DNA of 64,000 bases from positions 124,001 through 188,000 of the forward strand of contig NZ_CAIJDP010000074.1 in NCBI RefSeq assembly GCF_903819435.1, written 5' to 3'. The DNA is from Flavobacterium salmonis. Its GTDB lineage: Bacteria > Bacteroidota > Bacteroidia > Flavobacteriales > Flavobacteriaceae. The translations under genes and the position numbers were made by a program. The notes below the pieces were generated by a model that did no database searches, had not been told where the DNA came from, and worked only from the letters and a program-made list of their open reading frames with translations. Shown one piece after another: positions 44,649 to 54,181 of this stretch. Position 1 is the first letter of the stretch. The number at the start of each line of letters is the position of its first letter.

Positions 44649-45533
44649 TTTTTTTTCAAGCTTAGACATATATCCCAAACGATATAAATCAAAAATATAT
44701 AATGATGGATTTTTGCCGGCCAGGTTTTTTAGAAAAAGGTATTTGGTCAATTTATGAAATAATACAAGAATAGGAGTTAGATTTAATTTCTTAATCTTCG
44801 AAAATAATTTAGAAATCCGAACGTAATCTTTTGATATCAGCTTATTATCGATTAAGTATTTTAAAGCGGTTAAGGATTCATTTTCCTTTCTGATGGCAAT
44901 TTCAAAATCATCCATTCCATAATGGTATACAGGGTTGCCAATATGTTCAATTGTAATGTTTTTTTGCATCAGGTTATACGAAAACAAAGTGTCTTCATGT
45001 CGTAAATTTGGAATAGTTTCATTAAACGAAACCTTTTCAAAAACAGATTTATTTATTAAAAAATTGAGTGTTAAGAAACTTAAATAAGGATTTTTTTTTC
45101 TTTTTTCGAAGGGTAATGCTTCTCTTCTCTTTCCATAGATCCAACGAAAAAGTTTGTTTCTTTCTGGTTTTTTTTCAGGATATAATAAACCTCCATTAAC
45201 TGTTTTCTCTTCATTATTTATACATTGAATGTAAGCTGAGATAAAGTTTTTGTTTTTAGGAAATACATCTGCATCGAGAAAAAGTAACCATTGATAATTT
45301 CCTTTTTGAGCCAATAAATTCCGGATTTTACTTCTCCCAATATTAGAGTGTAACATTTCGTAGCGAGAATATTGTAAAGTATTTATTTTTTCATTTTCTA
45401 AAATACTTGTATTTGACCCGTCATCAATTACAATAATTTCAAAAGTAATCCCTAATTCCATACATTGTTTGTGTAATTCTAAAACCAGATTATAAACATT
45501 GTAATTATAGGTCGGAATAAGAATAGACAGCAT
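44643..45533 (-). CDS. Glycosyltransferase family 2
   Basis: 296 residues, GT-A fold. LSILIPTYNYNVYNLVLEL and EIIVIDDGSNTSIL form the nucleotide-binding part, and WLLFLDADVFPKN has the DxD metal motif (about 91-93). RHEDTLFSYNLMQK is the likely catalytic base region. Inverting transferase; sugar unknown. Convergent with the preceding GT4 gene, with 6 bp shared. Confidence 0.9.
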   Translation of the reverse strand: MLSILIPTYNYNVYNLVLELHKQCMELGITFEIIVIDDGSNTSILENEKINTLQYSRYEMLHSNIGRSKIRNLLAQKGNYQWLLFLDADVFPKNKNFISAYIQCINNEEKTVNGGLLYPEKKPERNKLFRWIYGKRREALPFEKRKKNPYLSFLTLNFLINKSVFEKVSFNETIPNLRHEDTLFSYNLMQKNITIEHIGNPVYHYGMDDFEIAIRKENESLTALKYLIDNKLISKDYVRISKLFSKIKKLNLTPILVLFHKLTKYLFLKNLAGKNPSLYIFDLYRLGYMSKLEKKL

Positions 45534-45553
45534 TAATGAAAACTATTTAGTGA

Positions 45554-45561
45554 TATATTTG
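45554..45561 (+). promoter_or_regulatory. -7 promoter element of the 2OG oxygenase gene
   Basis: TATATTTG is a perfect TAnnTTTG match, 24 bp before the ATG at 45586. Confidence 0.45.
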
Positions 45562-45585
45562 TAACGCAATAAAACATTCAAAAAT

Positions 45586-46407
45586 ATGGAATTTATAAAT
45601 AGAATTGAGCTTGCTGAAATTATTTATAAAAGAGTTAATGATGAAAAAGTTCATCTTTCAAAGCAGTTTGCAGAATCAAAAGAAGCGATAGGCTATTTTT
45701 TTCTGGATAATTTGCTTCCTGAAGAAATGGCAGCTGACTTGCATAAAGTTTTTCCTAAACAGGACCAAATGGTTCTGAAAAAGAGCATTAAGGAAGATAA
45801 ATTTGTTGCGGTTCAAATGAATTTATATAATCCTGTTTTAGAAGAAATTATTTATGCTTTTCAGGATAGAAGAATTGTAGAGCTAATTGGTGAAATTTGT
45901 CAAATTAAAGATCCAATTCCGGATGAATTTCTTTATGCAGGAGGGCTTTCTATGATGGGAAACAAACAATTCCTGAATCCGCATTTGGATAATTCACATG
46001 ATAAAGACCGTGAACGCTGGCGTGTATTGAATTTACTATATTATGTAACTCCCAACTGGAAAGAAGAATATGGAGGTAATCTTGAATTATGGCCTAATGG
46101 TTTGCAAAAAAAACAAATTACAATTCATAGTAAGTTCAACAGATTGGCGGTAATGGTTACTCATAATAAATCGTTACATTCAGTTTCACCGGTTGTATAT
46201 GATGGATTTAGATGCTGTATCTCGAATTATTATTTTTCAAAAACCCCGGTTTTAGCAACGGATAAATTTCACGTAACTTCTTTTAGAGCAAGACCTGAAC
46301 ACAAGTTTACCGATATACTTTTGAAAATGGATACTTTCTTAAGAATGAATATTAGGAGAATATTCAAAAAAGGCATTAAAGAAAATCCACATGTTTACAA
46401 GAAATAA
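45586..46407 (+). CDS. 2-oxoglutarate/Fe(II)-dependent oxygenase
   Basis: 273 residues. The double-stranded beta-helix prolyl-4-hydroxylase-like domain has LNPHLDNSHDKDRERWRVLNLLYYVTPNW (about 131-159), giving the HxD iron ligands, then YGGNLELWP, and SLHSVSPVVYDGFRCCISNYYFS (about 202-224) with the distal His and the 2OG-binding Arg. Members in glycan clusters hydroxylate sugars, lipids or proteins; the substrate here is unknown. Last gene of the island, ending 1 bp from convergent ftsE. Confidence 0.88.
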   Translation: MEFINRIELAEIIYKRVNDEKVHLSKQFAESKEAIGYFFLDNLLPEEMAADLHKVFPKQDQMVLKKSIKEDKFVAVQMNLYNPVLEEIIYAFQDRRIVELIGEICQIKDPIPDEFLYAGGLSMMGNKQFLNPHLDNSHDKDRERWRVLNLLYYVTPNWKEEYGGNLELWPNGLQKKQITIHSKFNRLAVMVTHNKSLHSVSPVVYDGFRCCISNYYFSKTPVLATDKFHVTSFRARPEHKFTDILLKMDTFLRMNIRRIFKKGIKENPHVYKK

Positions 46408-46408
46408 T

Positions 46409-47092
46409 TTAAACAGATCGTTGTACAACTTCAAAAATTCGCTCATCCTCACATTTCAGTGTTTTAGATGGGAATTTCATCAGTAATGCATAATCGTGGG
46501 TAGCCATGATAATGGTTTTTCCGTTGGAGTTGATTTTTTTTAATACTTCTAAAACTTCAGAACTTGTTTGAGGATCAAGGTTTCCTGTTGGTTCATCGGC
46601 AAGGATAAATTCAGGATCGTTTAACAAAGCTCTTGCAATGGCAACTCTTTGTTGTTCACCTCCGGAAAGCTGATGTGGCATTTTGTTCAGGAAATCTTTC
46701 ATGCCAACCTTATCCAGAACTTCGTCGATTTTATGCTGCATAGCTTCTTTTTCTACCCAGCCTGTTGCTTTAAGTACAAATAGCATGTTGTCTTTTACAG
46801 TTCTGTCCGGAAGTAATTTGAAATCCTGAAACACGATTCCTATTTTACGTCTCAAATACGGAATCTCACTTTCCTTTAAAGCAGACAAATCAAATTCAAC
46901 AATATGTCCTTCACCTTCAGAAAGGGGTAAATCACCATACAAAGTTTTCATGAAACTACTTTTCCCGGAACCGGTTTTTCCAATTATATAGATAAATTCT
47001 CCATGTTCAACTTCTAAATTGATATGTGATAAAATTTTTCTTCCTTCCTGAAATATAGTGACATCTTTAAGAGATAGTACGGTTTGTGACAT
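46409..47092 (-). CDS. ftsE: Cell division ATP-binding protein FtsE
   Basis: 227 residues. ABC ATPase that with FtsX controls septal peptidoglycan hydrolases. Walker A GKTGSGKS (about 38-45), Q-loop [16 protein letters not shown], signature LSGGEQQR, Walker [13 protein letters not shown], and the H-loop ATHD. The [13 protein letters not shown] segment is FtsE-type. No ftsX is adjacent, as is common in Bacteroidota. It marks the right border of the glycan island. Confidence 0.92.
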   Translation of the reverse strand: MSQTVLSLKDVTIFQEGRKILSHINLEVEHGEFIYIIGKTGSGKSSFMKTLYGDLPLSEGEGHIVEFDLSALKESEIPYLRRKIGIVFQDFKLLPDRTVKDNMLFVLKATGWVEKEAMQHKIDEVLDKVGMKDFLNKMPHQLSGGEQQRVAIARALLNDPEFILADEPTGNLDPQTSSEVLEVLKKINSNGKTIIMATHDYALLMKFPSKTLKCEDERIFEVVQRSV

Positions 47093-47196
47093 AATAATTG
47101 ATTTGAATGTAAAAGTAATAAGTTAAGGATTGGATTCAAAATAAATTTTAATCATTTCTTAGAAAATGTAAGGTAAGATAACTTATTGGAATTTTT

Positions 47197-47291
47197 GGGC
47201 ATTCCCCGCAGAAAAAGCGGGTCAGGCTGTCCGCTATATCTTTTTCCGGCTAAAGGAGCCGCAAAAAGGATGCCGCTTCCATCCTTAATGC
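47197..47291 (+). repeat. Structured intergenic repeat element, about 95 bp (type B)
   Basis: Starts GGGCATT and ends AATGC. Inside are a CCCCGC/GCGGGT hairpin (47204-47222), then two similar segments (TGTCCGCTATATC and ATGCCGCTTCCATC) flanking a hairpin with CGGC/GCCG and TTTTT/AAAAA arms (47241-47268). The segment-hairpin-segment layout is the same as in the type A element at 15071. G+C-richer than its surroundings; non-coding. Confidence 0.55.
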
Positions 47292-47489
47292 GATCTCCGG
47301 TAATCATCGTATTTTGTTTTTCAAAGATCGGATTGTAATAAATAACCTTAAGGGAATCATACAGTTTCTGTTTTTAAAGAATTTTGAGAACCAATATTTT
47401 AAGTCTTAAGAAGCTGTTAAATCACATCAGTTAGAATTTTTGTTGATAATAAAAGCGCAAAACGTTTCGTTATAAACGGTATAAAATGA

Positions 47490-47497
47490 TACATTTG
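47490..47497 (+). promoter_or_regulatory. -7 promoter element of the TPR protein gene
   Basis: TACATTTG is a TAnnTTTG match, 19 bp before the ATG at 47517. Confidence 0.45.
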
Positions 47498-47516
47498 AAT
47501 ACTAAACATAATAAAA

Positions 47517-50500
47517 ATGCGTAAACTTTCCTGGTTCTTTTTAATACCATTAGTCCTTTTTTCGGCTATGGTTTCGGCACAAAAATCAGCTATATATACC
47601 TACGACTTAAAGGATTTTGATAAAGCACTGACTTTATATAATGACAAACAATATGCCTCGGCCCAACATATTTTTGAATATGTAAAAAATCAGGCCACGA
47701 CAGAAGAAATTAAATCAGATTGTGCTTATTATATTGCCAATTGTGCCATAAGAACCAATCAGTCAAATGCTGACGAATTAATGGAAAAATTTGTTGAAGA
47801 TTATCCAACAAGTACCAAACAAAATAAGGCTTATATTGAGGTTGCTCATTATTTCTTCGAACAGGGAGATTATCCAAAAGCATTACAATGGTTTGACAAG
47901 GTTGACGAAAGTTACATGAGTAAATCTGATTTGGATAAGTTTAATTTCCAAAAAGGGTATAGTTATTTCAATGCCAAAAAGAAAAAAGAAGCCACAACGT
48001 ATTTTAACAAAGTAGTAAATTCAGAAGAGTTTGGTTCGCAAGCCAAATATTATTTAGGTTTTATGGCTTATGAAGGCGATGATTACAAAGAAGCCACCAA
48101 ATATTTTGATGAGGTTTCCGGCGAAGAAAAATACAAGGAAAAGCTTTCGTATTTTCAGGCTGATATGAATTTTAAACTGGGGAATTTTCAAAAAGCAATT
48201 GAATTAGGACAAGCTGCAATGGCTAAATCAAATGCTGTTGAAAAATCAGAATTAAATAAAATTATCGGAGAAAGTTATTTCAATTTAAAGCAATACGGCA
48301 AAGCGACTCCGTTTTTAGAGCAATATGCAGGACGAAAAGGAAAATGGAATAATACCGATTTCTACCAATTAGGTTATGCTTATTACGAACAAAAAGAATA
48401 CGAAAAAGCGATTTCACAATTCAATAAAATTATTGAAGGAAAAGATTTTGTTGCGCAGAATGCCTATTATCATTTGGGCTTGGCTTATCTGAACACAGGT
48501 AAAAAACAAGAAGCTTTGAATGCGTTTAAAAATGCTTCTGAAATGGATTTTAATGCCCAAATTCAGGAAGATGCTGCTTTAAATTATGCAAAATTAAGTT
48601 ACGAAATTGGGAATGCGTATCAAACTGTTCCTGGTATTTTGCTTGATTTCTTAAAAAAATATCCAAACAATTCTAGCCGTTCTGAAGTAGAAAAACTATT
48701 GGTTGATTCTTATATTTCGACTAAAAATTACAAAGAAGCTTTGGTGTTACTGGAGAAAAACAGAACTCCGGAAAATAAATTGGCCTATCAAAAAGTGCTT
48801 TTTTACAGAGGTTTAGAATTATACAACGAATCTAATTATGCTGAGGCTTTAAAAATGTTCAATGGTGCTGTTAAAGAACAAAAGAACCCAGAATTTACTG
48901 CCCGTGCGACTTTCTGGAAAGCAGAATCTGAATACGTAACGGATGATTTTAGAAATGCATTATTGAGTTACAAACAATTCGCAGGTTTAGCTGCTGCAAA
49001 AACAACTGACGAATATAAAAATATCAATTATAACATTGGATACACGTATTTTAAACTGAAAGAATATGATCAGGCAGGAAATTCATTTCAGGCTCAAATT
49101 GATAATGCTCCGGGTGATAAAGTTCGTCTGAACGATTCATATTTGCGTTTGGGAGATTGCCGATTTGTAACTTCTAAATATGCCCAGGCAATGGAAGCAT
49201 ACGGAAAAGCAATCAGTGCAAAAGGTGTGGATGCCGATTATGCACAATTTCAAAAAGCGATTTCATATGGGTTCATGTCCAGAAACGACAAGAAAATTGA
49301 TGAGCTCAATAATTTCCTTCAGATGTATAAAAAATCAGAATATCGTGATGATGTTTTGTTCGAATTAGCAAATACGTATGTAGCAGACAAAAAGAATGAC
49401 CAGGCTATTAAAACCTACGATCAGCTTATTTCAGAATATAATAATGGTTTGTTTACTTCAAAATCAATTTTGAGACAAGGTTTGATTTATTACAATTCAG
49501 ATCGCGACGAACAAGCTTTGACAAAATTCAAAAAAGTAGCTGCTGAGTTCCCAAAAACTCCTGAAGCTCTCGAAGCAGTTTCTACAGCCCGATTGATTTA
49601 TGTCGATTCCGGAAAAGTAGATGAATATGCTACGTGGGTTCGAACGCTGGATTTTGTTTCGGTAACAGATGCAGAATTGGATAATGATACTTATGATGCT
49701 GCTTTCAAACAATACAGTCAAAGTAACAATAAACAGGCAATCATTGGTTTTACAGGGTATGTGAGTAAATTTCCATCAGGCTTACATTCTTTGGAAGCTA
49801 ATTTTTATCTGGCACAATTACTTTATACAGAAGGTTCAGAAACGAAGTCGGTTGCAAACTATCAATATGTAACCGCGCAGCCAAGAAATGAATTTACTGA
49901 GCAGTCACTAAATAAACTGGCTCAGATTTTTCTGAAAGCAAAAGATTGTGATAAGGCAATTCCGGTTTTAGTTCGCTTAAGCGAAGAATCTGATTCGTCT
50001 CAGAATCAAAACTTTGCTCAGGCTAATTTGATGAAATGTTACTACGATAAAAAAGATTATAGTAACTCAGTTACATATGCCGATAAGGTACTGCAAAATT
50101 CTAAAGCAGATGCAAACGTAAAAGCTGATGCACAAATTATTGTAGCAAGAGCAGCAATGCAAACAGGTGACGAAGACAAAGCAAAAGCCGCTTACGCAAA
50201 ATTGTCAGCAACATCAAAAGGAGAACTGGCAGCAGAGGCTTTGTATTATGATGCTTATTTTAAAACAAAAGAAGGAAAATATGATGCTTCTAATGTATCC
50301 GTTCAGAAATTAGCAAAAAACTATTCTGCATATAAATATTACGGAGCGAAGAGCTTAGTTTTAATGGCGAAAAATTTCTACGGTTTAAAAGACAGTTATC
50401 AGGCAACGTATATTTTGGATAACGTAATCAACAATTTTACAGATTATCCGGATGTTGTTGAAGAAGCAAAAAGAGAGTTAACCGCAATCAAATTGGAAGA

Positions 50501-50531
50501 GTCTAAAACAAATTCGTCTATCACCAAATAA
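47517..50531 (+). CDS. Large exported tetratricopeptide-repeat protein
   Basis: 1004 residues. Signal peptide (about 1-21, ending MVSA-QKS), then an almost continuous array of TPR units, some 20 or more, e.g. AYIEVAHYFFEQGDYPKALQWFDKV, DFYQLGYAYYEQKEYEKAISQFNKII and AYYHLGLAYLNTGKKQEALNAF. TPR solenoids bind partner proteins; this one is periplasmic. A plug-less barrel gene lies two genes downstream at 51620, and such TPR/barrel neighbours are seen in Flavobacterium; a joint role is inference. No catalytic domain is seen. Confidence 0.88.
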   Translation: MRKLSWFFLIPLVLFSAMVSAQKSAIYTYDLKDFDKALTLYNDKQYASAQHIFEYVKNQATTEEIKSDCAYYIANCAIRTNQSNADELMEKFVEDYPTSTKQNKAYIEVAHYFFEQGDYPKALQWFDKVDESYMSKSDLDKFNFQKGYSYFNAKKKKEATTYFNKVVNSEEFGSQAKYYLGFMAYEGDDYKEATKYFDEVSGEEKYKEKLSYFQADMNFKLGNFQKAIELGQAAMAKSNAVEKSELNKIIGESYFNLKQYGKATPFLEQYAGRKGKWNNTDFYQLGYAYYEQKEYEKAISQFNKIIEGKDFVAQNAYYHLGLAYLNTGKKQEALNAFKNASEMDFNAQIQEDAALNYAKLSYEIGNAYQTVPGILLDFLKKYPNNSSRSEVEKLLVDSYISTKNYKEALVLLEKNRTPENKLAYQKVLFYRGLELYNESNYAEALKMFNGAVKEQKNPEFTARATFWKAESEYVTDDFRNALLSYKQFAGLAAAKTTDEYKNINYNIGYTYFKLKEYDQAGNSFQAQIDNAPGDKVRLNDSYLRLGDCRFVTSKYAQAMEAYGKAISAKGVDADYAQFQKAISYGFMSRNDKKIDELNNFLQMYKKSEYRDDVLFELANTYVADKKNDQAIKTYDQLISEYNNGLFTSKSILRQGLIYYNSDRDEQALTKFKKVAAEFPKTPEALEAVSTARLIYVDSGKVDEYATWVRTLDFVSVTDAELDNDTYDAAFKQYSQSNNKQAIIGFTGYVSKFPSGLHSLEANFYLAQLLYTEGSETKSVANYQYVTAQPRNEFTEQSLNKLAQIFLKAKDCDKAIPVLVRLSEESDSSQNQNFAQANLMKCYYDKKDYSNSVTYADKVLQNSKADANVKADAQIIVARAAMQTGDEDKAKAAYAKLSATSKGELAAEALYYDAYFKTKEGKYDASNVSVQKLAKNYSAYKYYGAKSLVLMAKNFYGLKDSYQATYILDNVINNFTDYPDVVEEAKRELTAIKLEESKTNSSITK

Positions 50532-50611
50532 GAGTCAAGAACAAAGAGAATAGAATATAGATAGAAGCAAAGATTGGAAGTCTATATTCTTTGTTCTTTA
50601 CTCTTGATTCT
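50531..50611 (+). terminator. Large imperfect hairpin after the TPR gene
   Basis: Two 30-bp arms (50531-50560 and 50582-50611) pair with about 24 matches around a 21-nt loop, followed by A-rich sequence. It may end the TPR transcript; PhzF begins 15 bp later. Confidence 0.45.
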
Positions 50612-50625
50612 AAAAAAGAAAAAAA

Positions 50626-51489
50626 ATGAGTTTACCCTTTTATATAGTTGATGTTTTTACAGATAAAAAATATGCCGGGAATCAATTGGCTGTTTTTTTA
50701 GATGCCGGAAATTTAAGTTCAGAAGAAATGCAAAAGATTGCCCGCGAAATTAATTTTGCAGAAAGCACTTTTGTTACAAAGCTTGATAAAGAAAATAATA
50801 AAGCAGAAATTAAAATATTTACACCTGCTCATGAAATGCAGTTCGCGGGTCATCCAATAATTGGAACTTCGTGGGTTTTGATGAATAAAATATTTGAAAA
50901 TTCGCCTGAAAATATAAAGTTAAATGTACCGATTGGGCCAATAGCTATTAACCAATCTCAGGATTTGATTTGGTTAAAAGCTGCGCAGCCGAAATTTTGG
51001 GATGTTTTTTCGAAAGAAGATTTTACATTGTTCAGTAATTTAAAAGTCAGCGATTTTGAGAATCAATTTCCAATTCAGGAAGTGACAACCGGAAGTGCTT
51101 TTATTATGGTTGGATTAAGCAGCAAAAGAGCCCTGGGAAATTTGGTTTTAGATAAAGACAAAACCGATAAATGGCTGAAAAACAATTGTAAAACAGCTCA
51201 CCAAGGGTTGTATTTTTATTATTTGGAAGGTTCAGAACTATTTAGCAGAATGTTGTATATCGAACACAATCAGTTAGTTGAAGATGCGGCTACAGGAAGT
51301 GCAAGTACCTGTTTACAGGCTTATCTCTTAAAAAATCATAAACCAGAATTAGAATTAATCAATTATCAGGGAGATTATATCGGCCGTCCTTCTCAAATTC
51401 ATTTTAAAGGGAAATTAACCGAAAATGATTTTGATATTAAAATAGGAGGAAAAGCCCAGTTTGTAGCTAAAGGTGAATGGGAAGCCTGA
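50626..51489 (+). CDS. PhzF family isomerase-like protein
   Basis: 287 residues. The two-domain diaminopimelate-epimerase-like fold shows VDVFTDKKYAGNQLAVF (about 8-24), NFAESTFV with the catalytic Glu (about 45), the FAGHPIIGT loop and VEDAATGSASTCLQAYL near 222-238. PhzF of phenazine synthesis isomerises a dihydroanthranilate; the many genomic homologues have unknown substrates and no phenazine genes are near. It lies between the TPR and barrel genes on the same strand. Confidence 0.9.
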   Translation: MSLPFYIVDVFTDKKYAGNQLAVFLDAGNLSSEEMQKIAREINFAESTFVTKLDKENNKAEIKIFTPAHEMQFAGHPIIGTSWVLMNKIFENSPENIKLNVPIGPIAINQSQDLIWLKAAQPKFWDVFSKEDFTLFSNLKVSDFENQFPIQEVTTGSAFIMVGLSSKRALGNLVLDKDKTDKWLKNNCKTAHQGLYFYYLEGSELFSRMLYIEHNQLVEDAATGSASTCLQAYLLKNHKPELELINYQGDYIGRPSQIHFKGKLTENDFDIKIGGKAQFVAKGEWEA

Positions 51490-51619
51490 TAATTTAGAAA
51501 ATTTAAGAATTATAAAATTAGATAATTGTGAAAGTGAAAAGTGAAATGTTACCTGAGAACTATTTTTACAGTTTACATTTTACACTTCACAGAATACATT
51601 TTACAAAAAAGTATAAAAT

Positions 51620-53374
51620 ATGAAAATTAATTTCCAGAATAAAACCATCATTTTGATTTTGCTGTTTGTTTTTCAGCTTTCATTTGCCCAAAAGAAAAAT
51701 GAAAACATTGGAACAGAAACGGTAAACGTGGTAAAACCGTATTCACCAACGATATCAGATGCTAATAAAGTAAAGGAAACTCCTTCGCTGGACGATGAAG
51801 GGAATCAGCCAAAAGAAACTATTAAATATAGTATTTTATCAGTTCCTGTAGCTTCTACTTTTACGCCTTCAAAAGGGAAAGCGGTAAATGTTGAGAAATC
51901 AAAACAGGAGCGTCTGTTTAATAATTATGCAACTGTTGGATTAGGGAATTACAGCACACTGAACGCTGAATTATTTGTGAATCAGGATTTGGGAAATAAC
52001 GATTTTGTATCTGGAATGTTACGTCATCATTCGTCACAAGGCGGAATTAAAGATGTGCTTTTGAATGATGAATTTTATGACACGGCATTAAATGTTGGTT
52101 ATGGTCAAAACAACAGAGATATGTCATGGAATGTGGAGTTAGGATATCAAAATCAAATTTACAACTGGTACGGTCTTCCAAAAGATTTTGGTGCGTCTTT
52201 GCTTCCTCAGGATCGTTTTGATTTAATAAACAAAATAAACCCGGGACATACATATAACACAATTTCAGTCGGCGGGAATTTTGAATTCAATGAAAGTGTT
52301 TTTAGCAAAATAGCAACAAAATTCACACACTTTTCAGATAGTTTTTCTTCTTCAGAAAATCGTTTTTACCTGAAACCTACTTTTAAAGTTGATGTAATGG
52401 ATCATTCAATTAATACGAATGTAGTTATAGACCACGTAAGCGGAAGTTTCGAAAATAATTATTTCAAAACCAATACTGATGCTGTAAAATATAGTTTGAC
52501 CAATTTTGGAATTGAGCCAAGTTTTGTGGTAAATGAAAACGACTGGACTTTAGAATTAGGAGCAGGATTATATTATGCATTGGATTCTGAAAATAGCGGA
52601 AACAAGTTTTATATCTACCCAAAAGTAAATGCTTCGTATAAATTGGTTGGAGATTTAATGATTTTCTACACGGGAGTAAATGGAACTTTAAATCAGAATT
52701 CATACGCTGATTTTGTAAACGAAAATCCGTTTTTATCACCAACATTAAATATGACGCCATCAAGTACTCAATACAATGTTTTTGCAGGTTTGAAAGGGAA
52801 ATTAGCGAACAATGTAAGCTATAATCTGACAGGTTCTTATCTGAATGAAAAAAACAAGGCTTTGTTTAAAAGCAATGATTACACAGAAGATTTTTCAAAC
52901 GAGAGTTACGCTTACGGAAACTCTTTTGGAGTGGTTTATGAAGACATCAGAACATTTCGTTTCTATGCAGAATTAAAAGCAGATTTTTCTGAAAATGTTA
53001 CTTTTGGAATCAACGGAACTTTTAATAGTTATAAAACTGATGCGCCAGCAGAAACATGGAACTTGCCAACAATAAAATTAAGTTCTAATCTGGACGTAAA
53101 TATTACCAAACAATGGTATGCTGGATTGAATATTTTTTATGTGGGTGAACGTAAAGACATGCAGGCTAATTTAGATTTGACGACTGATCCGGAATTGGTT
53201 ACCTTAAAAAGCTATTTTGATGCCAATGCCCATTTAGGATATAAATTCAGTGAACGTCTGACTTTCTTTCTAAAATTAAATAACATTGGAAATCAGGCTT
53301 ATGAAAAATGGCTGAATTATCCGGTACAAGGATTTCAGGTATTGGGCGGTGCGAATTACAAATTTGATTTTTAA
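51620..53374 (+). CDS. Outer-membrane beta-barrel, TonB-dependent-receptor-like, without plug
   Basis: 584 residues. Signal peptide (about 1-23, ending SFA-QKK), a 70-residue linker, then a beta-barrel of amphipathic strands (from about 95), ending in FQVLGGANYKFDF with C-terminal Phe as needed for Bam insertion. The barrel fits the TonB-receptor family (LNNIGNQAYEKWLNYPVQGFQV is its penultimate segment), but there is no room for the ~150-residue plug. It may be a porin or the partner of the TPR protein. A terminator follows. Confidence 0.82.
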   Translation: MKINFQNKTIILILLFVFQLSFAQKKNENIGTETVNVVKPYSPTISDANKVKETPSLDDEGNQPKETIKYSILSVPVASTFTPSKGKAVNVEKSKQERLFNNYATVGLGNYSTLNAELFVNQDLGNNDFVSGMLRHHSSQGGIKDVLLNDEFYDTALNVGYGQNNRDMSWNVELGYQNQIYNWYGLPKDFGASLLPQDRFDLINKINPGHTYNTISVGGNFEFNESVFSKIATKFTHFSDSFSSSENRFYLKPTFKVDVMDHSINTNVVIDHVSGSFENNYFKTNTDAVKYSLTNFGIEPSFVVNENDWTLELGAGLYYALDSENSGNKFYIYPKVNASYKLVGDLMIFYTGVNGTLNQNSYADFVNENPFLSPTLNMTPSSTQYNVFAGLKGKLANNVSYNLTGSYLNEKNKALFKSNDYTEDFSNESYAYGNSFGVVYEDIRTFRFYAELKADFSENVTFGINGTFNSYKTDAPAETWNLPTIKLSSNLDVNITKQWYAGLNIFYVGERKDMQANLDLTTDPELVTLKSYFDANAHLGYKFSERLTFFLKLNNIGNQAYEKWLNYPVQGFQVLGGANYKFDF

Positions 53375-53390
53375 GAGAATTCATTATATA

Positions 53391-53428
53391 AAAAAAATAG
53401 CTTCCAAATCAGGAAGCTATTTTTTTTT
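53391..53428. terminator. Bidirectional terminator between the barrel and DUF2911 genes
   Basis: A 15-bp stem (53391-53405 with 53412-53426) with poly-A and poly-T flanks serves both convergent genes. Confidence 0.88.
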
Positions 53429-53443
53429 GAATTCCAGTAGTTG

Positions 53444-53989
53444 TTATTCTGTAAAAGGAACCGCTACTCTTACTTTATCCCAGCCTAGGTTTAAAACAAT
53501 TCCTTTGTCTGCTTTTGTAAAAACCATTGAGAAAGCTTCCAAAGAGTCAGTTCCTTCAGTTACCGGTACTTTTAATCTTGCTACATCATTTTCGGCTTTG
53601 TAGGTATAAGAACCCCAAGCATTCAGATCTTTGTTGAGAATAACAGTATAAGAATCTTTTTCAGGAATAGTAAAGAAGGTATATGTTCCTGCTTTGATTT
53701 TAGTGTCGCCTAATTTTACATCTTTGTAAAATGTAATTTCTGCAGCTTCATTTGCTCCTGTTCTCCAAACTTTTCCATTTGGAGCCAATTCACTTACACT
53801 TCTCCCTTTTAACTGAGGTCTGCTGTAAGTAATTTTAGCAATTTTAGCACTTACTTTATAGTCATTTGGATAAGATGCCGCATCCATCGGGCTTTTGTCT
53901 AAATCAGGAAATTTTTGAGCATTCACATTTGATGATAAAAGCATTGTAACTGCAAAAGCAATTGTCGTGATAATTGTTGATTTTTTCAT
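53444..53989 (-). CDS. DUF2911 exported protein
   Basis: 181 residues. Signal peptide (about 1-24, ending VNA-QKF). The DUF2911 domain shows ITYSRPQLKGRSVSELAPNGKVWRTGANEAAEITFYKDVKLG (about 54-95), then IKAGTYTFFTIPEKDSYTVILNKDLNAWGSYTY. A beta-sandwich family common in Bacteroidota with no known activity. Single gene, sharing a terminator with the barrel gene. Confidence 0.9.
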   Translation of the reverse strand: MKKSTIITTIAFAVTMLLSSNVNAQKFPDLDKSPMDAASYPNDYKVSAKIAKITYSRPQLKGRSVSELAPNGKVWRTGANEAAEITFYKDVKLGDTKIKAGTYTFFTIPEKDSYTVILNKDLNAWGSYTYKAENDVARLKVPVTEGTDSLEAFSMVFTKADKGIVLNLGWDKVRVAVPFTE

Positions 53990-54181
53990 ATTTATATTTA
54001 AAATTAATGAGTGTTAAAATTATAGATTGTTTGTCAGAAAATAAAAAACATCGTGTTAATTTTTTTATCCCCTGAAGAAGGTCGGTATAATCTGAGACTG
54101 AAAAATAAATGAAACATGTTTTGCGGCTGTAAAAAAGCTTTGCATCTTTGTGAATTAAAACCTCAGTATCTTTAAAAAAAA

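Larger units (their letters stand above)
47093..47516. other. 424-bp intergenic region between ftsE and the TPR gene
   Basis: Contains the type B repeat element (47197-47291) and, near the right end, a -7 element for the TPR gene at 47490-47497. The stretch 47292-47480 shows nothing I can name. Confidence 0.5.

Noticed and set aside
50626..51489. Phenazine biosynthesis locus
   Set aside because: PhzF-like proteins are widespread and no other phz gene is present.
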